A stretch of 46,641 nucleotides of DNA from Bacillus sp. V3-13 (GCF_002860165.1 NZ_PGUZ01000040.1:1-46641), one strand, 5' to 3'; positions 28,272-37,935 are shown, counted from the first letter of the stretch. Notes: a model not told the origin generated them from the letters alone. A program made the numbers and translations.

Positions 28272-28417
28272 TAATTCTTACTTAGTCTCTCCAAAGCTTT
28301 GCCATTGCGTGCTACTGCTTTTGCAAAACTTGCTTGGACCTTCTTTTTACGTTCAGTTTTTTGAATTTTTCTGTTAGCCGTTGTGTTCATTTTTTCGTCA
28401 TCACCCTTCTTCTTCAT
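28271..28417 (-). CDS. putative small basic antitoxin of the Doc module
   Basis: 48 residues: MKKKGDDEKMNTTANRKIQK then TERKKKVQASFAKAVARNGKALERLSKN. It starts after a strong GGGGAGGTG site and its stop overlaps the toxin start. It is rich in Lys and Arg, and I see no Phd/YefM DNA-binding domain, which usually needs about 70 residues. Position and coupling make it the likely antitoxin. It may neutralise Doc through its C-terminal helix and bind the palindrome just upstream. I do not recognise the family. Confidence 0.65.
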   Translation of the reverse strand: MKKKGDDEKMNTTANRKIQKTERKKKVQASFAKAVARNGKALERLSKN

Positions 28418-28429
28418 TGGACACCTCCC

Positions 28430-28449
28430 CATATACTTTCATGTATATG
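28430..28449. promoter_or_regulatory. palindromic operator of the toxin-antitoxin pair
   Basis: Perfect 7-bp inverted repeat CATATAC / GTATATG with a 6-bp centre, 12 bp before the antitoxin start. Autoregulation at such a site is usual for type II modules. The rest of the gap up to 28702 shows nothing else. Confidence 0.6.
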
Positions 28450-28702
28450 TAAGCCTGTCCAAGAATAGAAATATTTAACCTGACTACTGGTAATTAATTA
28501 CCCTACTTTACTATACTTTACACTAATAAACTATAGATATCTACTATTCTATGTGTAATTCTACTAAATATATAGACCATCGTATGATTTGTGAATCGCC
28601 TATCTTATCTTTAAAATGTTGTTCAATTCCTTGTGCTGTGATTGAATTAAAATAGATTTCTGGACCAGTGGCATAAAAATATTAGCACAGTCTCTGATTG
28701 CT

Positions 28703-31700
28703 TTTGAAATTGGGAGTATTTCTGCTAAGTATTCAGGCTTAAATACAGTAGCAATGGTGGTCATTCAATTACTTGTGCCAATCATCATTATTTCTGCTAA
28801 GTATTCAGGCCTTCTTAATGGATTCAATGGCAAGCGTATCTGTATTGTGCCAATCATCATTATTTCTGCTAAGTATTCAGGCAAGGCAAAAGAACTGTAC
28901 GCTGTACTTGAGGAAAGGAGTGCCAATCATCATTATTTCTGCTAAGTATTCAGGCCTAGCTTCTTTGAATAGACTTTAAAATCGTTGCTACAGTGCCAAT
29001 CATCATTATTTCTGCTAAGTATTCAGGCTCGGGTACCCACATCCGCAAAGTTCAGCGCATGTGCGTGCCAATCATCATTATTTCTGCTAAGTATTCAGGC
29101 TTAAATCCAATTGCAATTTGTGGATTCCATTTCTTGTGCCAATCATCATTATTTCTGCTAAGTATTCAGGCGTCATATCTCGTTTGTAATATTGCCAGTA
29201 GATATAGAGTGCCAATCATCATTATTTCTGCTAAGTATTCAGGCGCCGAACTTATCAGGTGAAGGATCCACGCCCTGCCCGTGCCAATCATCATTATTTC
29301 TGCTAAGTATTCAGGCTGATAAACTTCATCGCCAGCATCAAAATACCTATGGTGCCAATCATCATTATTTCTGCTAAGTATTCAGGCAACACCGATAATC
29401 GGCAATGTGACAGATATTTCAACGTGCCAATCATCATTATTTCTGCTAAGTATTCAGGCAACACCGATAATCGGCAATGTGACAGATATTTCAACGTGCC
29501 AATCATCATTATTTCTGCTAAGTATTCAGGCTTGGTGGGCTTGTCTTTCGCAAACATAGCCATATAGTGCCAATCATCATTATTTCTGCTAAGTATTCAG
29601 GCTTGTTGATATTGCTGCTGATAGAACAATCGATGAAAGTGCCAATCATCATTATTTCTGCTAAGTATTCAGGCGTGTAATCGATGGCAGATATTCATGC
29701 GAGAGTCCGTGCCAATCATCATTATTTCTGCTAAGTATTCAGGCGATGAACAAACAATCAGAGCGAGTCAGGAACTAGATGTGCCAATCATCATTATTTC
29801 TGCTAAGTATTCAGGCACAAATCAAAATTCACACCTTTTACCTTTATCATGGGTGCCAATCATCATTATTTCTGCTAAGTATTCAGGCTTGGTGGGCTTG
29901 TCTTTCGCAAACATAGCCATATAGTGCCAATCATCATTATTTCTGCTAAGTATTCAGGCTTCCGAAGGCGGAGCATTAAGCCGTACTCAACTATACGTGC
30001 CAATCATCATTATTTCTGCTAAGTATTCAGGCTAATAACGAATGTGTGATAGTTTTTGACTTTATTAAGTGCCAATCATCATTATTTCTGCTAAGTATTC
30101 AGGCAGCTGGGAATGGAGGCAATAGGAAAGTGATATTAAATGTGCCAATCATCATTATTTCTGCTAAGTATTCAGGCTTTTTAGATAGCACTGCCGACTT
30201 CTTTAAGCACATTGTGCCAATCATCATTATTTCTGCTAAGTATTCAGGCGAGACAAAAGGAGAGGGTGAGACCAGTGCACGAAATCGTGCCAATCATCAT
30301 TATTTCTGCTAAGTATTCAGGCAAATCACGACAACTACAATCATGGCTGGCCTGGTTGGTGCCAATCATCATTATTTCTGCTAAGTATTCAGGCCTTATT
30401 GTTTGCTCCGGTATTAAACGTATTGTATGTGCCAATCATCATTATTTCTGCTAAGTATTCAGGCCCCCTGACTGCTTGCTAATGCGTCGACTCTATCATG
30501 TGCCAATCATCATTATTTCTGCTAAGTATTCAGGCAACCGATCGGCCCCATTGCGATGACCATGCCTGCTGGTGCCAATCATCATTATTTCTGCTAAGTA
30601 TTCAGGCTCAGGATGCGCCTCCATCATCGTGTTAGACCACTTCAAGTGCCAATCATCATTATTTCTGCTAAGTATTCAGGCAAGAATATTAATACTCTTT
30701 ATTTATTTCTTTTAAATGTGCCAATCATCATTATTTCTGCTAAGTATTCAGGCACTTCACCTTGACTCATCGATCAACAACCTCCTGCTCCCCGTGCCAA
30801 TCATCATTATTTCTGCTAAGTATTCAGGCCTGCCGGATGCTGTCCAACTCACATGCACATGATCAGTGCCAATCATCATTATTTCTGCTAAGGTATTCAG
30901 GCCCATCCCAACCCCATACGAACCTTGTGCGGTACAAATGTGCCAATCATCATTATTTCTGCTAAGTATTCAGGCAGTACAAAGATGCAAAAAATGCGAA
31001 AAGGAATGGTTAGTGCCAATCATCATTATTTCTGCTAAGTATTCAGGCAAAGTGCTGTACAAGTAACGATTATATTCAGTTAAGTGCCAATCATCATTAT
31101 TTCTGCTAAGTATTCAGGCCTATATTACAGGTGGTACTGGTAAAACTTATACATTCACGTGCCAATCATCATTATTTCTGCTAAGTATTCAGGCAAGGAG
31201 CAAGCAAGTTGTCAACAAGAAATAGTTGCGGTGCCAATCATCATTATTTCTGCTAAGTATTCAGGCACCAAGATTTTTATGATCGTGAATCTGTGTGTGA
31301 TGTGCCAATCATCATTATTTCTGCTAAGTATTCAGGCCAAACTTCCGTTAAGTATGGGAATGAAATAGGTCGTGCCAATCATCATTATTTCTGCTAAGTA
31401 TTCAGGCTTGGACTATAGGAACCCAGAACTTACCAGTATCTATGTGCCAATCATCATTATTTCTGCTAAGTATTCAGGCACGATAGCCCCTTTGACCATT
31501 TCCTTTTTCAGTGGTGCCAATCATCATTATTTCTGCTAAGTATTCAGGCATCTTCATCTCTCCTGGCTGTTACGGTGCACCTGATTGTGCCAATCATCAT
31601 TATTTCTGCTAAGTATTCAGGCGATAACAACCGGATGCGTAGCGTCCGCATTATCAGCAGTGCCAATCATCATTATTTCTGCTAAGTATTCAGGCTACAC

Positions 31701-32280
31701 AGTCAACAATGCACATCGTATTTGCACTTGGTATGTGCCAATCATCATTATTTCTGCTAAGTATTCAGGCATCATCATCCCCCGATAAAAAAGGATCTGT
31801 GCCTTCTGTGCCAATCATCATTATTTCTGCTAAGTATTCAGGCTCCAATCCTTTGTTATGGGTTGGGGCGTTTGCGATACGTGCCAATCATCATTATTTC
31901 TGCTAAGTATTCAGGCTGAGCGCTCCTCTTTCATACCATTGCTTAATCTGGTGCCAATCATCATTATTTCTGCTAAGTATTCAGGCGACAAACATATAAT
32001 ATTCATTTTTGGTCTTATCTGCGTGCCAATCATCATTATTTCTGCTAAGTATTCAGGCCCGACTAACACGGTTTAGTGTACCCGGGGGTTTTCTCCGTGC
32101 CAATCATCATTATTTCTGCTAAGTATTCAGGCTAAAGTAGGTTTGACACTGATTGACAGCCCAGTCATCGAGTGCCAATCATCATTATTTCTGCTAAGTA
32201 TTCAGGCGCGTTTTTTATGACAGCCAGGAATGTTTCAATATGATGTGCCAATCATCATTATTTCTGCTAAGTATTCAGGC
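28703..32280 (-). CRISPR. type V-B CRISPR array, 50 repeats and 49 spacers
   Basis: The repeat is 36 bp. On the plus strand it begins GTGCCAATCATCATTATTTC and ends TGCTAAGTATTCAGGC. Forty-nine full copies run from 28775-28810 to 32245-32280, nearly all identical. The copy at 30866-30902 has one extra G (AAGGTATTCAG). A degenerate copy at 28703-28738 keeps only the AGGC-side half. Spacers are 34-40 bp. In type V-B the crRNA is repeat then spacer, with TTGGCAC next to the guide, so transcription is on the minus strand. The leader is therefore at the high-coordinate end beside the tracrRNA, and the degenerate repeat is at the old end. Two spacers are duplicated: 29388-29423 equals 29460-29495, and 29532-29566 equals 29889-29923. 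Confidence 0.98.
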
Positions 32281-32462
32281 TGCTGCTCGTGGAACCTGTT
32301 GATAATAGTGTGATTGAGAAGTTAATTTCGAGTATGCCCAAATGCTAAAACATAAAGGGTTTAAAACAAATAATAATTTGGTCATATTGAAGCTTAATGC
32401 CTTAATAAATAAAGAATTCGAGTACCTCCTGGCCTTTTAGACCTAAGTGGGTACTCGACAAT
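32281..32462 (-). promoter_or_regulatory. CRISPR leader region
   Basis: AT-rich non-coding DNA between the newest repeat and the tracrRNA. A 9-bp inverted repeat TCGAGTACC (32418-32426) / GGTACTCGA (32450-32458) sits just past the tracrRNA 3' end and may act as a terminator or a leader element. I could not find a convincing -35/-10 pair for the array; TATTAT about 25 bp before the first repeat on the minus strand is a weak -10 candidate. Confidence 0.6.
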
Positions 32463-32558
32463 AAAAAAACTAAACACTTAGCAGAAATAAGATAATCCTG
32501 TGGTGGGTAATTTTTAATTACTTATGGCACACGCACAGATTCATTGACCCTATAGGTC
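32463..32558 (-). ncRNA. tracrRNA of the Cas12b system
   Basis: Minus-strand RNA of about 96 nt. The anti-repeat near the 3' end, TTATTTCTGCTAAGTGTTTAG (32470-32490), pairs with the repeat segment CTGAATACTTAGCAGAAATAA over about 21 bp, including two G-U wobbles. A second contact, GTGCCA (32530-32525), pairs with the repeat end TGGCAC. Other stems are GACC/GGTC at the 5' end and GTAATT/AATTAC near 32506-32520. Seven T follow the anti-repeat (32463-32469). This layout is the known two-part pairing of Cas12b tracrRNAs. The 5' part matches the BvCas12b guide scaffold as I remember it. Confidence 0.92.
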
Positions 32559-32564
32559 ACCTTT

Positions 32565-32593
32565 ATTATAATATTCTGTCCATTTTTGATCAA
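32565..32593 (-). promoter_or_regulatory. tracrRNA promoter
   Basis: Minus strand: -35 TTGATC (32593-32588), 17-bp spacer, -10 TATAAT (32570-32565). Seven bases further lies G 32558, the expected first base of the tracrRNA (GACCTATAGG). The promoter lies between cas2 and the tracrRNA, so the RNA can be made independently of the cas operon. Confidence 0.85.
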
Positions 32594-32614
32594 GTATATT
32601 CTTGGAATATAATC

Positions 32615-32908
32615 TCAATAGATTAATTTTGATAAGTCTCTAGGGAAGTAATCTCTTCCCACAGTAGAGATTTTTTTATCTAGTTGATCTCTTGTAACTG
32701 GACCAATATGAACAAACATGACTTGATCCTGACGATGGTGAACAATATCAGCCAATTTACTTTTCAGATCAGCTTCTTGCATTTCTGTTAGCTGGCAGAT
32801 GAAAACGGAATATTGTACATGCTCACCAAAACCCTTCATAATTTTAAAAATCTTTCTCCACCGCTTTGCATCTGAGATATCATAACTTACTAATACGAAT
32901 TGTCTCAT
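32615..32908 (-). CDS. cas2: Cas2
   Basis: 97 residues with the ferredoxin-like fold of Cas2: VLVSYDISDAKRWRKI with the conserved D10 after the first strand, then GEHVQYSVFICQL and MFVHIGPVTRDQL. Cas2 dimers bridge two Cas1 dimers during spacer capture. It begins 9 bp after the cas4-cas1 stop with an AGGAGG site (CTAGGAGGCACCT), last in the cas operon and closest to the tracrRNA and array. Confidence 0.95.
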   Translation of the reverse strand: MRQFVLVSYDISDAKRWRKIFKIMKGFGEHVQYSVFICQLTEMQEADLKSKLADIVHHRQDQVMFVHIGPVTRDQLDKKISTVGRDYFPRDLSKLIY

Positions 32909-32917
32909 AGGTGCCTC

Positions 32918-34600
32918 CTAGCGTGTAGTTACAGGACGATATTCATTAATTTCTCCTTCAAGATACCGGGCCAGCAACCGGGCTTCTACGTCTAATGTCC
33001 TTCTGTAACTGATTTTGTACCCAAAGCCAGGGTGTGTTAAAGTCTCATGTAGACGACGTTCGTATGCAGCAAAAAACTTTTTTCTGCCACTGTTCTTTAA
33101 TTGGCAACTATCGTCTCCTTGATAGAAATCCTTGATGTCAATTTCTTGAGTATTTAAAGTTCGGATAACAATGCTATCAACAATAAGCGGACGAAACGGT
33201 TCCATCAGATCTAATGCAAGAGCTGGTCGACCCGGTTCAATGGAATGAAAAAATCCGAACATTGGATCCAACCCTACTCCTGCACATGTTGCTACAACAT
33301 CGCGCGTTAACAAAGTGTAACCTAATGAGAGAAGCGCATTCACTGGATCTTTAGGAGGTCGTCTGTTTCTCCCTTTCATTAAAATGTCTTTGTCTAAATC
33401 TTTTATTTTTAACATTGTTGGAAATGCTTCAAAATAAAGTTTTGCAGCACGCCCTTCAATGCCTCTTAAACTTTCTATACTCTCTGATGTAATCGCTTTA
33501 TCCCGCAATTCCTTCATTTCCTGTAGCAAAATCTTTGAGGCAGAACCATTTCGTCGTAGTAAAGTCCTCTGATTAGATATTTTCGAATGTATGATCCATT
33601 GAGATAGTCTTAAAGCGATATCAGAATGCTGAAACTTTACAAATTGATGCTTACGAAGAAAAATATTCTTGGTAGTGGGTGGCAAAGTATAGCCTATTAA
33701 CTGGCCATGCGTGGATAAATAGCTGATTGTAATCCCGCATGCCATTAAAATATGAGTAAGCTGTGTAGAACATTGCACATTTCCCATTAAAGAGACATGA
33801 ATAACATCCTTTATTGGAATTTCATCTGATCTTCCATCAGGATAGCGAATTGTAAGACTCTCCCCGCTTTTCCCTAATTTAGCTCCAGGCTCAGAAATAT
33901 ATAAAATTCCTCCATCAACTCTACTTGGCACAATTTTTCTAATGTTTGTGCTGGCACCGATTAAATAATTAGTTTCGTCCGGTAAACAAACATAATTTAA
34001 AGAACACCGAAAACATTTTTTTGAATCTTTAAGAGGCTTTGGAATTGGCTGACTATGTAATTCATGAGCCTTCTTAATATATTTAGTTGTAAGCTCTATA
34101 AGGTCTTTAGTAAAATCAACTTTTATTTTCTTTTTATTCCCTCTATAATACAGATAGCCAAAATCAGACGGATATCCATTTGCATGCAATAACAACCCTT
34201 GTGCACATAATTGAATTTGATCATTCGGCCATGCCGTTCCCTGTAAATTATAAGACTCAACCCGAAAAGTTCCATTATCTTCAGGAGCGGAAGAGTGTTT
34301 TCCTTCTACCGGCACCCACTTCCCTTCCTCTAAAGTAACAGCATCCAACTTCCCTACTATATTGAGGTTATCATCGCCTAAATGTAAACTGATTGGAGCA
34401 GCCTCCCACATTTCTGTGGGGGCCACTGAACCTTTTCTCATACGCTTTTCCGCTCTGCGGTGCTGCGCGGAACCTTCAACCGTATCAGCACTTTCTTCAA
34501 AGATGCCTTGAACGTGCATAATATAGTACAAACGTTCACAGTACTGAATTTCATTGAGCATTCTAATCGGTATAGACAACTTTGGGAAACCTCCGATCAC
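32918..34600 (-). CDS. cas4-cas1: Cas4-Cas1 fusion adaptation protein
   Basis: 560 residues. The Cas4 half (1-210) is a RecB-like exonuclease with an iron-sulfur cluster: C21, C196, C199 and C205 (KKCFRCSLNYVC), with active-site D86 and E99-G-K101 and the QIQLCAQGLLL helix. The Cas1 half (about 220-560) has a beta-rich N-domain (GGILYISEPGAKLGKSGESL) and the integrase residues E382 (GIEGRAA), H452 (GFFHSIEPGRP) and E467 (LMEPFRP). Such fusions are typical of type V-B and couple PAM-aware trimming with integration. The GTG start overlaps the cas12b stop (GTGA), so translation is coupled. Confidence 0.95.
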   Translation of the reverse strand: MIGGFPKLSIPIRMLNEIQYCERLYYIMHVQGIFEESADTVEGSAQHRRAEKRMRKGSVAPTEMWEAAPISLHLGDDNLNIVGKLDAVTLEEGKWVPVEGKHSSAPEDNGTFRVESYNLQGTAWPNDQIQLCAQGLLLHANGYPSDFGYLYYRGNKKKIKVDFTKDLIELTTKYIKKAHELHSQPIPKPLKDSKKCFRCSLNYVCLPDETNYLIGASTNIRKIVPSRVDGGILYISEPGAKLGKSGESLTIRYPDGRSDEIPIKDVIHVSLMGNVQCSTQLTHILMACGITISYLSTHGQLIGYTLPPTTKNIFLRKHQFVKFQHSDIALRLSQWIIHSKISNQRTLLRRNGSASKILLQEMKELRDKAITSESIESLRGIEGRAAKLYFEAFPTMLKIKDLDKDILMKGRNRRPPKDPVNALLSLGYTLLTRDVVATCAGVGLDPMFGFFHSIEPGRPALALDLMEPFRPLIVDSIVIRTLNTQEIDIKDFYQGDDSCQLKNSGRKKFFAAYERRLHETLTHPGFGYKISYRRTLDVEARLLARYLEGEINEYRPVTTR

Positions 34601-37600
34601 AGCTCCACTTTATTTGACAGGATCTTCTTTTTTAAACAACTTTTTATGATGTTGTTTACTATAGACCAATACTCTTTTTGAGGACGCCAAGTTTCATTGT
34701 TAAAGAAATATCCACTTGGATCACGAAACATAGTTAAATATTTTTTCTGTTGTTCTTGAGCAAGCTCTATGGTTTTAGATATGTCTTCAAATCCGTCCAA
34801 ATCCTGCAAATCAAACGTGGTATCTGTTTTTATTTTCATTTTTTCAGATTTTTCCCACTTATATACCTCTTGCTCTGTATTATTCTTTACAAAACTTCCT
34901 TTACCGAAATATTTCTTTATTGTTTCGGTTTGCGATTTTGGAATGTAAAGCTTATCCTCACCCATTCTAGCTAATTGACATGGCACTCTATAAACTTCAG
35001 AATTCTGTTGCCAGAAACGCTTTTGAAGGTTCTGAGCTGCATTAATATCTGCATGGATAACGGTTAATTCATTATTATCAGAATCCTTCTTATAACGTTT
35101 AGATAAGGTCACAAACAGTTCTCCTCCTTGCGAAGGAATAATGTCACCTTTTTTCAAATAAGCAAGTTCACTTTCATTTATAAATCCGTCTTCAATTAGC
35201 CGTTTTAATGTATTGGATCCTGCTTTTAAATCTTCCTCAGTCAAGGCATGGCAACGAATTCCGGGAGCACCTGTCTTTGCGTGAAACCGGGAAGAATACT
35301 CTGAACGAACATCTCCGACCTGTAATCCAAACATCTCACCCTGCATCGAAACAGTCCTTGGAATACTTCTATGAGCCCACTTCATTAACCTAGAATTCTC
35401 TCGGCGGGAACGATCCAAATTAAACAAATAACGGTTAAGATTTTCGAATAATATTATCTGACAAGCCGGGTAAGTTTCTTTCCATCTTTTATACCGATCC
35501 TTCTCTTCCTTGTCATACTTAAATCCCAATGCAGTCATAATAATTAAATTAGCCATCTGTTTAAGCCGGTCATCTTTTACGTTTTGGATATGCTGAAGCA
35601 AACTTGAACCGAATGGTTCATCTGTTTCAATCCGGTTCGCTTCTCCCGGTGTACGCGACCTTTTACTCCACGAAATGAGCAAGCGCCTTGTATCTTCCAA
35701 TTCATCTATATTCCACATCGAGATTCCAGCCAGGTTTTTGCGGCCCTCACTTAATCCTTTGCGCCACTTACTTACAATTTGCCCGACATACGGCTCGATT
35801 CTGTGGTGTAATTCAACTAAACTCTCCTTCCAAATTTCATCATTAAATGCAGCCATATTAGTTAATAAGTTTAATTCTTTTTCCCAAACTTCTTTTTGAG
35901 ATGCTGTCCATGAGTCATACGATTGAACTATCTCCATCAATTTATGAATAGCTTTTTTTCGCTCATCCGGAGTCTTTTTTGTTTCAAGTCTTAACACATT
36001 GGCTAACATGCGGATTTGCGATCTTACAAATTGCCGTTTCTTTCTGCGTTCTTGCCTTTGCTGCTTATTGTTTTTTGTAACTACTTCCCCAGGAAGATTT
36101 AAAAGAAAGCTCCTTTTATGTATTGCAAAAAGTTCTGTATCGTTTATGCTGTAAAATAACTTTTGCTCTTGATCTTTTGGCAGTTCTTTTACGACTTCAA
36201 AAATAGACACAGATGCTGATGTGCGTTGTCCCATGTCAATGCTCATAACTCTCATGCCTTCTAATAAAGAAGCAACTCCGAACGAGTTAGAGGCCGAACC
36301 TGTATTCATCCAATCCATTAATTCTTTCGGTTTGTAGTCGATTACCTTTGAAAAATCGGATGAGATTACTTTTAAAGCTTTACCAATAGGGCTTTGCAAC
36401 CTTCCATTCCTTGTCTCCTGTAAAGGCGCTACATCAACGACTAAATTAAAGAAAACAGGCCCAATATCACCTTCACCTAACAGCTCTTTATGGTTTTTAA
36501 TATATTTTCTGTTAAATTGAATTCTAGACCCGCCGAGAACTCCATCGAGAGAAATTCTGGAGCTATAGTCTGAAAAACTGATTTCTTGTTTCCCTTTAAC
36601 ATGCTGTTTTAATTTAATTTGTCGGTTAAACTGTATTGAAGGCGCTAAAGGAATTTCAATGTTTTCTTTCTCAATCCATTTTTCTTCAGACGGCCAAATG
36701 ATTTTACTAAGTGTAACGTAATAATTCTTTTTTTGTTTTTCCTCAAGTTTGAAAAGATTTAGATTGGTTCCACCTGGCGACTCATAACGAATCCAAAGAG
36801 GATGCTCAATTGCATCAGGAAGCGTAAATGTAGCTTGTTCTTTTGTCCGTGAAAGCTTTTTTTGCAGTCCATTGTACGCTGCAATATGGTAAATCCTTTC
36901 AGAATGTCCTCTCCATATATCCCTGTTTTCCCGATTAGCCAAGAAACTAAAAACTTTGGGATCTCCAAACCCTTCTGACATCTTGTTTTGTTGTTCTGCG
37001 ACAACCTTCCACAATTCTTCTGGTGAAGCAGATTCAGGGAGTTTACTCCACTTTTCATAAACGCGATCCCAACCACGTATTTGCCGGGAAGTGATGAAAT
37101 AGCCATCATTAGGGGCAAATGCGTTCTTTTCTAATTCCATGTTACGCTCTTTTTCAAACTTCCTAATCTTTTCAATCCACTCTTCCCCACCCGTCAAATG
37201 CTCTTTATAGTAGCTTTCGGTTTTCTCTTTTAATTGTTTATATTCGTCAGCTACCCGACGGTTCCAGGACTCCCAGGATAAAAGTCGTTCGATTGCTTGA
37301 ATGAACATATCTTTATCCCATTTCCGCACAGACTGGCGTTTCCCCAACGGAAGCCATTCAATGTCTTTTTGAATGTTAGTAAAGAGCGGAAACAATGGCA
37401 GCAATCCATATTTATTAAGATTATCAAATATCTTGACTGTTGGATCTTTAGCCTTCCTCTCTTCATCCTTCTTTTTCTCCAATTCCCAATCAGGATTCCC
37501 TTCTTCCTTTAGTCGTTTCCACCTCGGTTTGCGCCCGGCGTTGGAAGTACCTTTCCCCGACTGGCTGTTCGGATCAACCAGAGGATACAAAAACTTATTC

Positions 37601-37935
37601 CCTAATTGGTTCGCATCGCCGCTTTCTCCAATAGATGATGGAATGATTAACTCGTACAATTGGCGGAGCAAAGCAAGGATTTCCTGGTCGCTGCCATGTT
37701 CTTCAGAAGATCCATTATTTCTTTGTTGGTTCCTGATTATGTTAATTAATTCTGCTTGATATGCTTCTTTTGTTTTATCTCCGATTGCTTCTTGTCTATA
37801 GAGGGTTAATAAATTCATGTAATAAGCAATACCTTCATTGATTAGCTGATGTGTTCGCCAAAGAGCTTTTCGCAAATAAATGGAATCTGTTCCTGAATTC
37901 GTTTTCATTTTTAATTTTATACTACGAATTGCCAT
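34597..37935 (-). CDS. cas12b: Cas12b (C2c1), type V-B effector nuclease
   Basis: 1112 residues, the normal size for Bacillus Cas12b. It is an RNA-guided DNA endonuclease using crRNA and tracrRNA and a T-rich PAM (family knowledge). The RuvC active site is D567 (MSIDMGQRTSA), E831 (ILFENLNRYLF) and D963 (VIHADINAAQN). An arginine-rich bridge-helix segment (NNKQQRQERRKKRQFVRSQ) follows RuvC-I. The N-terminal REC/WED parts fill residues 1-560. All three acidic residues are intact. The ATG follows AGAAGGGAAGAATTTCT; TATACT about 40 bp further up is a possible -10. It is first in the operon cas12b, cas4-cas1, cas2. The sequence agrees with my memory of BvCas12b of Bacillus sp. V3-13. Confidence 0.97.
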   Translation of the reverse strand: MAIRSIKLKMKTNSGTDSIYLRKALWRTHQLINEGIAYYMNLLTLYRQEAIGDKTKEAYQAELINIIRNQQRNNGSSEEHGSDQEILALLRQLYELIIPSSIGESGDANQLGNKFLYPLVDPNSQSGKGTSNAGRKPRWKRLKEEGNPDWELEKKKDEERKAKDPTVKIFDNLNKYGLLPLFPLFTNIQKDIEWLPLGKRQSVRKWDKDMFIQAIERLLSWESWNRRVADEYKQLKEKTESYYKEHLTGGEEWIEKIRKFEKERNMELEKNAFAPNDGYFITSRQIRGWDRVYEKWSKLPESASPEELWKVVAEQQNKMSEGFGDPKVFSFLANRENRDIWRGHSERIYHIAAYNGLQKKLSRTKEQATFTLPDAIEHPLWIRYESPGGTNLNLFKLEEKQKKNYYVTLSKIIWPSEEKWIEKENIEIPLAPSIQFNRQIKLKQHVKGKQEISFSDYSSRISLDGVLGGSRIQFNRKYIKNHKELLGEGDIGPVFFNLVVDVAPLQETRNGRLQSPIGKALKVISSDFSKVIDYKPKELMDWMNTGSASNSFGVASLLEGMRVMSIDMGQRTSASVSIFEVVKELPKDQEQKLFYSINDTELFAIHKRSFLLNLPGEVVTKNNKQQRQERRKKRQFVRSQIRMLANVLRLETKKTPDERKKAIHKLMEIVQSYDSWTASQKEVWEKELNLLTNMAAFNDEIWKESLVELHHRIEPYVGQIVSKWRKGLSEGRKNLAGISMWNIDELEDTRRLLISWSKRSRTPGEANRIETDEPFGSSLLQHIQNVKDDRLKQMANLIIMTALGFKYDKEEKDRYKRWKETYPACQIILFENLNRYLFNLDRSRRENSRLMKWAHRSIPRTVSMQGEMFGLQVGDVRSEYSSRFHAKTGAPGIRCHALTEEDLKAGSNTLKRLIEDGFINESELAYLKKGDIIPSQGGELFVTLSKRYKKDSDNNELTVIHADINAAQNLQKRFWQQNSEVYRVPCQLARMGEDKLYIPKSQTETIKKYFGKGSFVKNNTEQEVYKWEKSEKMKIKTDTTFDLQDLDGFEDISKTIELAQEQQKKYLTMFRDPSGYFFNNETWRPQKEYWSIVNNIIKSCLKKKILSNKVEL

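Noticed and set aside
28754-32076. Plus- and minus-strand frames inside the CRISPR array encoding repeated VPIIIISAKYSG or PEYLAEIMMIGT peptides
   Set aside because: They are translations of the repeat itself; spacing varies with spacer length and no ribosome binding sites precede them.
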